From positions 1 to 64,000 of the forward strand of contig JAOARB010000009.1 of NCBI GenBank assembly GCA_025210775.1: DNA of 64,000 nt, read 5' to 3'. This document shows, piece by piece, positions 18,671-27,503 of this stretch. The DNA is from Prolixibacteraceae bacterium (GTDB taxonomy: Bacteria > Bacteroidota > Bacteroidia > Bacteroidales > Prolixibacteraceae). Both the position numbers and the translations under genes were made by a program. Each line of letters begins with the position of its first letter. Position 1 is the stretch's first letter. Below the pieces are notes generated by a model. That model was not told where the DNA came from, did not search any database, and saw only the letters and a list, made by a program, of their open reading frames with translations.

Positions 18671-18702
18671 GTTGTTTTTTGAATATCCTTTTCTTATATT
18701 TG
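18671..18702 (+). promoter_or_regulatory. Promoter of pckA
   Basis: A TATATTTG -7 box (18695-18702), preceded by GTTG (18671-18674) at 20 bases. Transcription should begin near 18707, leaving a leader of about 150 nt. Confidence 0.65.
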
Positions 18703-18708
18703 TTACAG

Positions 18709-18790
18709 CTCCCAAGCACTAGGTGATCTTGATTGCTTTTTCTTTACTTTCCTATATAAATTTATTTTACCTAGTCGTTTGGGAGTCTTT
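18709..18790 (+). promoter_or_regulatory. Structured leader of pckA, terminator-like
   Basis: CTCCCAA (18709-18715) pairs with TTGGGAG (18779-18785), and CTAGGT (18719-18724) pairs with ACCTAG (18769-18774). A symmetric GCA/TCG internal loop lies between the two stems, and a 44-base pyrimidine-rich apical loop closes the structure. TCTTTTT follows at once, so the whole could be an attenuator. It starts at the predicted transcription start. Confidence 0.6.
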
Positions 18791-18856
18791 TTAAACTTTT
18801 GTTTAAGATTATTGTTCTTAAGATAAATACCTTTCACTTCTAAATATATCTGTCTT

Positions 18857-20476
18857 ATGAACCATGTCGACCTTTCTTCTTATGATATCTTTTCGGATCA
18901 AACTTCTTATATTTATCAGCCCTCTTATGAAACGTTGTTTGAATTAGAGCAGGATCCCTCTTTAGATCCCAATGAATTAGGTATTTTAACCTCTTTAGAT
19001 GCCGTAAGTGTCGATACTGGTGCTTTTACTGGACGTACTCCTCGAGATAAATATGTGTTAATGGATCATACTACCGATCATAGTGTATGGTGGACTTCTG
19101 CACGTTATCCTAACGACAATAAGCCTATAAGTCCTGAGATTTGGACTCATTTGCTTGATCTTGTCTCTACCTATCTTAATGGAAAGAAATTGTATGTAGA
19201 GGATCTTTATTGTGGTAATGATCCTCGCTATAGACGTAAGGTTCGTATTGTTACTGAGATTGCATGGCAGGCTCATTTTGCTATGAATATGTTTGTTCGT
19301 CCCTCAGATGAAGAACTAGAATCATTCGGTGATCCTGATTTTGTTGTCCTTTGTGCCAGTAGGGTGACCAATGCCGATTGGAAGAGTCAAGGTTTAAATT
19401 CAGAGAATTTTGTTGCTTTTAATCTTGAGATGGGACTTCAAATTATAGGAGGGACATGGTATGGTGGAGAGATTAAGAAAGGAATCTTTTCTATGATGAA
19501 CTATTTCCTTCCTCTAAAGGATGTGCCTACCATGCATTGTGCCGCCAACCAAGGAGACAACGGTGAAGTAGCTCTCTTCTTTGGGCTCTCTGGTACGGGT
19601 AAGACAACTTTATCTACTGATAAAGGACGTCGACTTATTGGGGATGATGAGCATGGATGGGGGATGAATGGTATTTTTAATCTTGAAGGAGGATGTTATG
19701 CTAAGACCGCAAAGCTTAACGCAAAATCCGAACCTCATATTTATCATGCTATCCGTAGGAATGCACTCTTGGAAAATGTAATGATCGATGAGACTGGTGA
19801 GGTGGATTTTAATGATGTCTCTAAAACAGAAAATGGACGTGTTTCTTATCCTATATACCATATAGATGAAGTGGTGGACGATCCTCAATCAGTTGGACAT
19901 GCCAATAAGATTATTCTTCTTACCGCTGATGCTTTTGGTGTGCTTCCTCCAGTAGCCAAACTAACAGAATCACAATTCTTGTATCATTTTCTTTCTGGTT
20001 ATACCTCTAAGGTCTCAGGAACAGAGCAAGGTGTCCTTAGTCCTATACCAACTTTCTCTGCTTGTTATGGAGCAGCCTTTCTTTCTCTTCATCCAATGAC
20101 TTATGCTGATTTGGTATTGTCTAAGATAAGAGAAAATCACACTGCTGTCTATTTGGTTAATACAGGATGGCAAGGTGATGGAAAACGTTTTCCTCTTGCT
20201 GTAACTAGAGAGATCGTGCGTTGGATACTAAACGATACTACTCCTCTAAATAACTACGATGTACTGCCTGTCTTTGAGTTGCGTGTACCACAATCTATTC
20301 CTGGTGTTGAGTCTTCTTTTTTAGATCCTCGTAGTAACTTCGCTCATGTAGAAGAGTGGGAAGAAAGAGCACATAAATTGGCTGATGATTTTATTACTAA
20401 TTTTGAGAAATATGACGATTTAGACAATTATCGATGGATTAAAAAAGGTGGCCCTCTTTCTACTATTGTATCTTAA
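18857..20476 (+). CDS. pckA: Phosphoenolpyruvate carboxykinase (ATP)
   Basis: PckA interconverts oxaloacetate and PEP with ATP/ADP. In fermenting Bacteroidota it often runs in the carboxylating direction toward succinate. The 539-residue protein has GAFTGRTPRDKY near the start, GTWYGGEIKKGIFSMMNY, the kinase-1a P-loop GLSGTGKTTLS from Gly243, the metal-binding kinase-2 segment LIGDDEHGW and LNTGW-type VNTGWQGDG. Length is typical. The leader of about 150 nt contains a long hairpin with a T-run, which suggests transcription attenuation or RNA-level control. Confidence 0.97.
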   Translation: MNHVDLSSYDIFSDQTSYIYQPSYETLFELEQDPSLDPNELGILTSLDAVSVDTGAFTGRTPRDKYVLMDHTTDHSVWWTSARYPNDNKPISPEIWTHLLDLVSTYLNGKKLYVEDLYCGNDPRYRRKVRIVTEIAWQAHFAMNMFVRPSDEELESFGDPDFVVLCASRVTNADWKSQGLNSENFVAFNLEMGLQIIGGTWYGGEIKKGIFSMMNYFLPLKDVPTMHCAANQGDNGEVALFFGLSGTGKTTLSTDKGRRLIGDDEHGWGMNGIFNLEGGCYAKTAKLNAKSEPHIYHAIRRNALLENVMIDETGEVDFNDVSKTENGRVSYPIYHIDEVVDDPQSVGHANKIILLTADAFGVLPPVAKLTESQFLYHFLSGYTSKVSGTEQGVLSPIPTFSACYGAAFLSLHPMTYADLVLSKIRENHTAVYLVNTGWQGDGKRFPLAVTREIVRWILNDTTPLNNYDVLPVFELRVPQSIPGVESSFLDPRSNFAHVEEWEERAHKLADDFITNFEKYDDLDNYRWIKKGGPLSTIVS

Positions 20477-20502
20477 ATGATTCTTTTTGTTGATGGTTCC
20501 TA

Positions 20503-20534
20503 TTTGGATAGAATGGTGAATATCCATATTTTTG
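20503..20534 (+). promoter_or_regulatory. Promoter of umuDC
   Basis: TTTG (20503-20506), 20 bases, TATTTTTG (20527-20534): an exact match to the phylum consensus. The predicted transcription start coincides with the ATG at 20539, implying a leaderless or near-leaderless message. Confidence 0.8.
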
Positions 20535-20538
20535 CGAC

Positions 20539-20991
20539 ATGAATAACGCGAAATCTTTTTACACTTTAGGAGCATTAGAGATCTTCTGTCCAGATATGGA
20601 TACCTCAGCAGATATTCCTCTTTTAGGTGAAGTGAGGGCTGGTTTTCCTTCTCCTGCCTCAGATTATATGGAGTTAAAGATTGATCTTAATAAAGAGTTG
20701 GTTTCTCATCCTGAAGCAACTTTTTATGCTCGTGTACGCGGATATTCCATGATTGATGCAGGATTACAGGATGGGGATGTACTTGTGATTGATCGCAGTG
20801 TAGAGGTGCAAAACAATCAAATTGCCGTCTGTTTCTTAGATGGGGAATTTACAGTCAAACGAGTGGTTAAAGAAGATGGTGCTATTTGGCTCGTTCCAGA
20901 GAATCGCAATTTTGAAAAGATATTGGTAACTGAAGAGGATCATTTTATTGTCTGGGGTGTAGTATCCTATGTGATTAAAAAGATGCTTTAG
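20539..20991 (+). CDS. umuD: UmuD-type S24 peptidase, translesion polymerase subunit
   Basis: After RecA-stimulated self-cleavage, UmuD forms polymerase V with UmuC. The 150-residue protein has a cleavage-site-like Ala34-Gly35 (EVRAGFPSP), the nucleophile Ser70 in RGYSM and the general base Lys107 in TVKRV, so it appears catalytically complete. It lies 12 bases before umuC in one operon. It is a UmuD rather than LexA because it has no HTH and is followed by umuC. A consensus promoter lies directly against the start codon. Confidence 0.93.
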   Translation: MNNAKSFYTLGALEIFCPDMDTSADIPLLGEVRAGFPSPASDYMELKIDLNKELVSHPEATFYARVRGYSMIDAGLQDGDVLVIDRSVEVQNNQIAVCFLDGEFTVKRVVKEDGAIWLVPENRNFEKILVTEEDHFIVWGVVSYVIKKML

Positions 20992-21003
20992 AGAACTGTT
21001 ATT

Positions 21004-22278
21004 ATGGAATATATCGGACTGATCGATTGTAATAACTTTTATGCCAGTTGTGAGCGACTTTTTAACCCTGCTCTGAATGGTAAACCCGTTGTGGTTCTCT
21101 CTAACAATGATGGTTGTGTCGTGGCACGTTCCAATGAAGCTAAAGCATTAGGAGTGCCGATGGGAGCACCCGTGTTTAAGTATCGAGAACTTCTGCAAAA
21201 ACACCAAGTACAAATCTTCTCTTCTAATTATGCTCTATATGGTGATCTTAGTGCTCGTGTCATGAAAGTAATTGCTTCTGAAGCCCCTTCTATGGAGGTC
21301 TATTCTATTGATGAAGCTTTTGTTGATTTATCTAAGGTGCCAGAAGATCAGATTGCTCTTTTTTGTGATCATCTTCGTCAAAAGATCTTTAAATGGGTCG
21401 GTATTCCTGTAAGTATTGGTGTGGGAAGAACCAAAACCTTAGCGAAGGTAGCATCTGCCATTGCGAAGAAATATCCTCAGTTAAATGGTGTCCATTTCCT
21501 TAAAAATGAAGCTCTAGAAAAGAAAGCTCTACAGTGGCTTCCTATTGAGGATGTATGGGGTATTGGGCGTAAGCTTACAAAGAAATTTAAATATTATGGA
21601 GTGAATCATGCTGCTGATTTATTGCAGCTCTCTAATTACACCATACGCAAAGAAGGTGCTATTGATTCTGTTCGAGTGAAAGAGGAGTTGATGGGAAATC
21701 GTTGTTATGATATAGAGAATCAACCATCGCAAAAGAAAAGTATTGCTTCTACTCGGACTTTTTACAAGATGGTGACAGACAAAGAAGAGCTCCTCTCACG
21801 TATTGCCGACTTCTCTGTTATCTGTGGCGAAAAATTACGACGTGAAGGAACTTGTGCTTTCGAAGTGAAGGTCTTTATTGCAACCAATAGGAATAGAAAA
21901 GATTTGCCTCAATATTATCGTAGTGCGTACTATCGTTTTCTCTCTGCTACGGACAACACCATGCTAATTAGTTCAACTGTTTCTACCCTTATTGAGGAGA
22001 TCTTTGTTGATGGTTATCAGTATAAAAAAGCAGGAGTGATTGTCTCTAATTTTGTTAACAAAAACGAGTTGCAGATGGATCTTTTTACTGCTGGTTCTCC
22101 TTTGGATTATGATGCTCTCTTTAAGGCGTGGGATCGTCTGAATGAAACTATGGGCAATGGAACGGTGCGTTTGGGACGCCAGAGAAAACATCTTATCTCT
22201 CAAAAAATGAGAAGCCCTCGTTATTCTACACGATGGAGTGAACTATTGCCTATAGGAACGGAAAAACAATCAGAGTAG
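21004..22278 (+). CDS. umuC: UmuC, DNA polymerase V catalytic subunit
   Basis: A Y-family translesion polymerase of 424 residues. It has the first catalytic Asp in [23 protein letters not shown] with the second acidic pair, the HhH thumb region near VWGIGRKL, a little-finger domain around 240-350, and a UmuC-specific C-terminal region ([24 protein letters not shown]). It is paired with umuD. This is the normal SOS mutagenesis operon, though no LexA site was recognised. Confidence 0.95.
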   Translation: MEYIGLIDCNNFYASCERLFNPALNGKPVVVLSNNDGCVVARSNEAKALGVPMGAPVFKYRELLQKHQVQIFSSNYALYGDLSARVMKVIASEAPSMEVYSIDEAFVDLSKVPEDQIALFCDHLRQKIFKWVGIPVSIGVGRTKTLAKVASAIAKKYPQLNGVHFLKNEALEKKALQWLPIEDVWGIGRKLTKKFKYYGVNHAADLLQLSNYTIRKEGAIDSVRVKEELMGNRCYDIENQPSQKKSIASTRTFYKMVTDKEELLSRIADFSVICGEKLRREGTCAFEVKVFIATNRNRKDLPQYYRSAYYRFLSATDNTMLISSTVSTLIEEIFVDGYQYKKAGVIVSNFVNKNELQMDLFTAGSPLDYDALFKAWDRLNETMGNGTVRLGRQRKHLISQKMRSPRYSTRWSELLPIGTEKQSE

Positions 22279-22304
22279 TGCTTCTCCGTTCTTGAGATTT
22301 TTTC

Positions 22305-22826
22305 TTACCATTTGTTATAGTGTATTTTTTTGGGATTAAACTTATTCTTTGGTGTTTTCTCATGTGCAGGAACACCAATAGGAATTACATTTAATGGAAT
22401 AATATGTGGAGGTAGTTCCAGTACTCTTCTTACAATATGAATACGGGTAATGTCAGGAAAGACAGCTGTCCATACAGCACCATATCCTAATGCTTCTACC
22501 GCTAACAATAGATTTTCTGTCGCAGCACTACAATCTTGAATCCAGAAGGATTCCTCCCAACCCTCTAGCATGTTCTTTTGATTGCCACATACTACAATGG
22601 CCAAAGGGGCAAATTTTGCCATCTTAGCATAAGGGAGTAGTGATCCTAACTCAAAAAGCAAAGAGGCGGAATCAATCACAATAAACTCCCATGGTTGTTT
22701 ATTTACTGCAGTAGGTGCAGCCATTGCTGCTTGTAATATCTTTTCTATATCCTTTTGAGGAATCTTATCCTCTGTAAACGACCGAACACTTGATCTTTGT
22801 AGGATGGTGGAGAGTATCTTTTCCAT
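22305..22826 (-). CDS. Nitroreductase-family FMN enzyme
   Basis: A 173-residue protein of the nitroreductase family. It has the FMN phosphate-binding RSSVRSFTEDKI, AAMAAPTAVNKQPWEF and the C-terminal GAVWTAVFP, and its short length is typical of the NAD(P)H-dependent oxidoreductase subgroup found in anaerobes. It probably reduces quinones or nitro compounds as a homodimer in the cytoplasm; the substrate is unknown. It converges with umuC, whose stop lies 26 bases away. Confidence 0.9.
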   Translation of the reverse strand: MEKILSTILQRSSVRSFTEDKIPQKDIEKILQAAMAAPTAVNKQPWEFIVIDSASLLFELGSLLPYAKMAKFAPLAIVVCGNQKNMLEGWEESFWIQDCSAATENLLLAVEALGYGAVWTAVFPDITRIHIVRRVLELPPHIIPLNVIPIGVPAHEKTPKNKFNPKKIHYNKW

Positions 22827-23143
22827 ATGGCGATCTGTTTTTGTCTTTATTATTCAACAGACAATAATGGATTTTTGTTTTGTGTTTTGTCGGTAAGCTA
22901 TTGGGCTATAGTTGTTTTGAAATGATAAAATGATGACTTTGAAAGAGAGAGTTTAAGGTTGTTTTACTAATTAATTATCTATTGTGGAGAAAAGAAAACT
23001 TCTTGTTTGCTAGAGGTGTCTTTTGAGATAAATCGTATTATTCTGTAGGGGTGTTTATCCTATATTCGGAAAGTCATAGTATAGATAAATTCTACTCTAC
23101 TTAGTTCGTAAAACCGAAATTCTAAGTAGAGTAGAAATATATT
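22827..23143. other. Gene-free stretch with a hairpin before folD
   Basis: About 320 bases. The only clear feature is a perfect 14-bp inverted repeat, TCTACTCTACTTAG (23091-23104) and its complement (23122-23135), which lies at the 3' end of folD and is the likely stop signal. The upstream part of the nitroreductase gene shows no exact TAnnTTTG box. Confidence 0.6.
23091..23135 (-). terminator. Hairpin at the 3' end of folD
   Basis: A perfect 14-bp stem with a 17-base loop, 9 bases after the folD stop. The T-run is weak, so it may act as a 3' stabilising structure. Confidence 0.6.
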
Positions 23144-24022
23144 TTATTTACTATAAACTTCTTTTTTTGCTGCTTTCAATGTATTGAATAGTAGAGAAGC
23201 AATAGTCATTGGTCCAACACCACCTGGGACAGGAGTGATATGACTACATTTAGGTGCTACTTCTGCGAAATCTACATCTCCAAGAAGTTTCCATCCTGAT
23301 TTTGTCTTATCTGAAGGTACACGAGTAATTCCTACGTCAATTACAGTGGCTCCCTCTTTTACCATATCTCCTTTAAGGAATTCTGCTTTACCTAAAGCGG
23401 CAATGATGATATCTGCTTCAAGACAGATCTCTTTAAGATTCTGTGTACGACTATGACAAAGGGTTACAGTAGTGTCAATGCCTTTTTGTGACATTAGAAT
23501 ACTCATTGGTCGACCAACAATGTTACTACGTCCAATAACAACACATTTTTTACCGCTTGTTTCGATATTATAACGAGCAATCAGTTCCATAATACCGTGT
23601 GGGGTAGCTGATACAAAACATGGTGATCCTAGTGCCAAACGTCCCATGTTTTGTGGGTGAAATCCATCCACATCTTTTCGAGGATCGATTTTTTCTGTCA
23701 CTTTCTCTTCAGAAATATGGGCTGGAAGTGGCAACTGAACGATCAAACCGTCGATGTCGTCATTAAGGTTGATCTCTTCTATTTTTTGAAGTAATTCCTC
23801 TTCGCTTACAGTGTTTTCGTAACGTAGTAAAGTGGAAGTAAAACCGACTTGTTCACAAGATTTTACTTTGCTTCCAACATAGGTTTCACTCGCGCCATCA
23901 TGACCTACAAGAATTGCCGCTAGATGAGGTCGTTTTTGTCCATTGGCAACCATTTTCTCTACCTCTTCTGCAATCTCCTTCTTTAAGGTTGCAGATGTTT
24001 GTTTTCCGTCTAATCGTATCAT
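23144..24022 (-). CDS. folD: FolD, methylene-THF dehydrogenase / cyclohydrolase
   Basis: FolD is the bifunctional enzyme interconverting 5,10-methylene-THF and 10-formyl-THF, in the cytoplasm. It is 292 residues from the ATG at 24022 ([17 protein letters not shown]). The upstream hydrophobic extension to 24091 is not family-like. Motifs are [15 protein letters not shown] with the catalytic Lys, [17 protein letters not shown], the NADP-binding [12 protein letters not shown] and the C-terminal [11 protein letters not shown]. It is monocistronic. Confidence 0.96.
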   Translation of the reverse strand: MIRLDGKQTSATLKKEIAEEVEKMVANGQKRPHLAAILVGHDGASETYVGSKVKSCEQVGFTSTLLRYENTVSEEELLQKIEEINLNDDIDGLIVQLPLPAHISEEKVTEKIDPRKDVDGFHPQNMGRLALGSPCFVSATPHGIMELIARYNIETSGKKCVVIGRSNIVGRPMSILMSQKGIDTTVTLCHSRTQNLKEICLEADIIIAALGKAEFLKGDMVKEGATVIDVGITRVPSDKTKSGWKLLGDVDFAEVAPKCSHITPVPGGVGPMTIASLLFNTLKAAKKEVYSK

Positions 24023-24256
24023 GATTCCGAATTGAGTTTGATGATATATTATTAGAATGAAGGTACAAAAAAAACAAAAGTGTTGAGGCAAATGGGACCT
24101 TAAAATAAAGAAAGGTGACGATTATTTTACAATGTACATCATAACTATTTTATTCATAAAGTTTTTTATCAGAAATAATTTTTCTCTGTGAATGAACCTT
24201 GAAGGTGAGAATAAAGAGGGTTTCTTTTTACATGATAACCCAAGATATGGAATATA

Positions 24257-24297
24257 AAAAAGGCTTTTACCTTCTTTTAAAGAAGATAAAAGCCTTT
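24257..24297 (-). terminator. Terminator of the lipase-like gene
   Basis: The stem AAAGGCTTTTA...ATAAAAGCCTTT, with an inner CTTCTTT/AAAGAAG, is followed by T-rich sequence on the minus strand. Confidence 0.8.
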
Positions 24298-24320
24298 AGC
24301 GATGTCTGATATATCTTTTG

Positions 24321-25553
24321 TTATTGTCTTTGACTCATGATCACTTGGAATACATGTGCAAAGTACGCTCCGAATGCTTGATAGTGATCAAACTCCTCGA
24401 ATTTTACTCCTTGTACTGGTGCTCCCTGTGATTGCATATATTCAATTGCAGTAGTCGCATTGGCAGGTGATACTAGATCATCTGCTGCACTATAGTAGAT
24501 CATCATTGGAAACTTAGGAGTCCATTCCCATCTGTTATTGTCTTTGATGGCGTTCTCTAAAGCTTCGTTGCTTTCATTCTTGATTGCATTAATAAATGAT
24601 GGTGTAAGCAATTTGTTTGGCTCTAATGATACTTTCATGTTTTGAAGCTCAAAAGGATTGCTCATTGACGAAATCAGTTGGTTGAATGGTGCATTCACGA
24701 TTTGATCCCAAGGCATATCGATATTGTATACTTTCTTGTAACAATCTACAACCCAAAGGAAATAACGTGATGTGATTGATTCCCCTACAGTTGAAACAAA
24801 CTGTTTGTTTGACAGAGTCTTATTGTATGCTCCTGAAGCAGGTGCACTCATTGTAATCACATCCGAAGTGTTCTCTTCAATGTATTTATGTAGTGCCATG
24901 GTTGCCGATCCTCCTTCAGAGTACCCTGTAATGATCATCTTCCCATTCAATGCAACTTCTTTCTCTGCTAAGAATTTTTTTGATGCTTGAATCATGTCGT
25001 ATGATGCTTTGGCAAGTGTTTGTGCATGCTCGTATGGGTGCATTAGATCTTTTGAAGCACCATAGCCGATATAGTCTGGTACAACTACCGCGAAACCACA
25101 ACTTGCAAGTGGTGTAGCCAACATTTTAATCTCTTTTCCAGTGTCATATTCTGATGGGGCATCACTCTCTTTCCAGATTGTTCCATGTTGATAAGAAACA
25201 AGAGTTAGGGGCATGTCTATTTTAGGAACAAGAAGAGCTCCTGAAGCTTTAACCTCTTTTCCATCATAGTTTTCTGTGGTGTATACGATACGATATACAT
25301 CTACATCAGTAAGAGGTAGTTTCGATGCCATCGCATTGGTTAGAGGATTGACTTCAAGTAGAGTTTTAACCTGTGCTTTACTTACCTCTTTGATTAAAGA
25401 AGATTCTGTATATACTGCAGAGTGTCTTTCATTCTCTTTTTCGCATGAGCTAAACAACCCAATACCTAGTAATAAAATTACCAGTGGGAATGCTCTTAAG
25501 AAATTTCTTTTTGAACTATTATTTATCATCTTAACTTTTGTTATTGTTTTCAA
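24321..25553 (-). CDS. Secreted alpha/beta-hydrolase lipoprotein (lipase-like)
   Basis: The 410-residue protein has a hydrophobic signal ending in the lipobox-like LFSSC (Cys at about 37), so it is probably an outer-membrane or periplasmic lipoprotein. The hydrolase core shows YQHGTIW, VVPDYIGYGAS, the nucleophile elbow GYSEGG, a likely Asp in YYSAADDLVSPA and a likely His in FDHYQAF, giving a complete Ser-Asp-His triad. The layout resembles secretory-lipase-type esterases. The substrate is unknown. Met1 or Met9 may be the start. It stands alone, with a long gene-free region upstream. Confidence 0.82.
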   Translation of the reverse strand: MKTITKVKMINNSSKRNFLRAFPLVILLLGIGLFSSCEKENERHSAVYTESSLIKEVSKAQVKTLLEVNPLTNAMASKLPLTDVDVYRIVYTTENYDGKEVKASGALLVPKIDMPLTLVSYQHGTIWKESDAPSEYDTGKEIKMLATPLASCGFAVVVPDYIGYGASKDLMHPYEHAQTLAKASYDMIQASKKFLAEKEVALNGKMIITGYSEGGSATMALHKYIEENTSDVITMSAPASGAYNKTLSNKQFVSTVGESITSRYFLWVVDCYKKVYNIDMPWDQIVNAPFNQLISSMSNPFELQNMKVSLEPNKLLTPSFINAIKNESNEALENAIKDNNRWEWTPKFPMMIYYSAADDLVSPANATTAIEYMQSQGAPVQGVKFEEFDHYQAFGAYFAHVFQVIMSQRQ

Positions 25554-26609
25554 TTATGTGGAGACAAATCTAGAATATATTGATCATATAAAACAAATAT
25601 AGGCTTCTGCTAGAAGCTATATAACAGCTATTTAGATGAAAAAAAGTGGACTTTTATGGTTGTTTTAGAACCCCTTGAATTGTTGGGTCTATAATTGTAA
25701 AGAGTTGTATTGTAGATGCTTGTGTTGTAGTGAGTTTGTTTGAGTTGCTTGTTTAATGTGTTGATTATTAGGGTGCTGTAGTTTTATTTCCTTTTTTTTG
25801 TACTTCAATTATCTAAAATTCCTATTGGTAAAATATGTTAAAAGTTGTTCGGTGACACTTTTTTCGGATAAATAATGGAGTAGATGTCTTATGGAAGTGA
25901 AGTAATTGTTATGATATCTTATAGGAGTTTGCCTCCGTTTCTTGTTCGTGCATTCAAGCTCAAAATGCAACTTTATTATCAATGATCATATAACCTTCTT
26001 TGTGGTCTTTTATACCTCATAATCGAATCATTTTCTTGTTTTTACAATAGGCTTTGTAATGTTGTTTTCTAGGTATTTCCTCCATGCTTTCTCCATGGTT
26101 TGTCCATGCTTTCTCCATGGTTCCTCCATCGAAAAGGGCGAATCGATGGACAAACCATGGAGGAACCATGAAGGAACCATGGACAAACCCATTATTTGGG
26201 GGGGTAGTTTTTCTATTGTTGTGCCTTTTATTTTTTATCATCAATCCGACGTTTCATTATAATATGGTGTCGCATTGATGACTTGAATGCAAGGTTGGGC
26301 TGGTTATTTTATTCTTCTTTTGGGAATACATGAGAATAATGCTATGTTTGTGCTTCACAAAGAAAGCTTTATGTTTAAATTTAATATGTATCTCGTGAAG
26401 TAAATAGCCTTTGGTTTTTTGCCATTGGTTATCCCTTAGTTGAACTCAGGCATTTTATGTCAGAGTTATTTTTACGTCTATATATTAATAATGATAAAAC
26501 AAATCATACAAAGTCGGGGTTTTATTATCTTATGGAAACCGATAGAAGTGTTGCATTTATTGTTTAAATGCACATTTGAACCTGTTTTATCTCGATAAAT
26601 TTAAACATT
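25554..26609. other. Long gene-free region containing 11-bp repeat element A
   Basis: About 1.05 kb between divergent genes. Open frames at 26017-26278 are translations of the repeat array on both strands and are not genes. Outside the array (26081-26191) it is AT-rich, with no RNA gene recognised. Confidence 0.6.
26081..26191. repeat. Inverted array of 11-bp units, element A
   Basis: Four 11-bp units run left to right (TCCATGCTTTC, TCCATGGTTTG, TCCATGCTTTC, TCCATGGTTCC; 26081-26124). The stem TCCATCGA/TCGATGGA (26125-26132, 26143-26150) encloses a 10-base loop. Three inverted units follow (CAAACCATGGA, GGAACCATGAA, GGAACCATGGA; 26151-26183) and a partial one. Most units centre on the palindrome CCATGG. 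Element B at 60052 has the same plan and nearly the same sequence. Confidence 0.92.
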
Positions 26610-27377
26610 ATGAGTGACAATAATATCTCCAATCGTGAACTAGAACTTATCTGTGAATATTATTCAAATCTAGAACGTCAAGGTCCTGGTAGTTCAGATG
26701 TAACACAAAAAGCACTAAGTTTTATTGATCCCTTTTCTTCAGATGCGTTAATTGCGGATATTGGATGTGGAACAGGTGGACAAACATTGGTGCTTGCCGA
26801 GAATACCCAAGGAAAGATTGCGGCAATAGACCTTTTCCCATTGTTTATCAATATCTTAAATTCCAATAGCGAAAAGAGGGGTTTTGTGGATCGCATTAAA
26901 GGGGAGGTTGCTTCCATGGATGCGCTTACTTTTAAGGATGGTTCTTTAGATCTTATTTGGTCGGAAGGAGCAATATATAATATGGGATTCGAGAATGGAC
27001 TAAACCAATGGCATCGTTTTATTAAAAAAGGAGGTTACATTGCAGTGACTGAGATATCTTGGTTTACCAACGAAAGACCTAAAGAGATAGATGATTTCTG
27101 GAATAACAATTATCCTGAGATCGATACCATCTCAAATAAGATTTCGCAGATGCAGAATGCAGGATATGTTCCTGTTGCTTCTTTTATTCTTCCAGAGGAG
27201 TGTTGGACAGACAATTATTATAAGCCACAGGTTCCTGTTCAGAAAGCCTTTTTAGATAAATATAAAGGAGATACTTTTGCTAAAGAACTTATTGAAGGTC
27301 AGCTTCAAGAGGCAAAGTTGTATGAAAAGTATAAGGACTTCTATGGCTATGTTTTTTATATAGGAAAGAAGATCTAA
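26610..27377 (+). CDS. SAM-dependent methyltransferase (class I)
   Basis: The 255-residue protein has the SAM-binding motif I ADIGCGTGGQT (about residue 49), an acidic end of strand 2 in AAIDLF, and motif II/III-like GSLDLIWSEGAIYNMGFENGL. The fold matches small-molecule class I methyltransferases of the ubiE/SmtA-like type common in Bacteroidota. The substrate is not indicated. It is monocistronic with its own terminator; no exact promoter box was found. Confidence 0.85.
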   Translation: MSDNNISNRELELICEYYSNLERQGPGSSDVTQKALSFIDPFSSDALIADIGCGTGGQTLVLAENTQGKIAAIDLFPLFINILNSNSEKRGFVDRIKGEVASMDALTFKDGSLDLIWSEGAIYNMGFENGLNQWHRFIKKGGYIAVTEISWFTNERPKEIDDFWNNNYPEIDTISNKISQMQNAGYVPVASFILPEECWTDNYYKPQVPVQKAFLDKYKGDTFAKELIEGQLQEAKLYEKYKDFYGYVFYIGKKI

Positions 27378-27444
27378 TCTTTGGATAAGCAAAAAGATTC
27401 TATGTTTTAATGTTTCTTTTTGCTTTGTTTTAGTGACATAAAAA

Positions 27445-27487
27445 AAGGGAAGAGGTTTGTCTTGATAACCTTTTCCCTTCTTTCTTT
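27445..27487. terminator. Terminator between convergent genes
   Basis: The 13-bp stem AAGGGAAGAGGTT/AACCTTTTCCCTT (one G-T pair) with a 9-base loop, flanked by A-run and T-run. It serves the methyltransferase and the oncoming lyase gene. Confidence 0.85.
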
Positions 27488-27503
27488 TTTAATTAAGATA
27501 ATG

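Noticed and set aside
26081..26191. CRISPR array
   Set aside because: Units are 11 bp with no spacers and reverse orientation halfway; no cas genes are nearby.
26017..26278. Overlapping open frames on both strands with repeated Trp/Phe/Val/His residues
   Set aside because: They are translations of the 11-bp array in element A; similar peptides arise from element B in other frames, so no conserved protein is implied.
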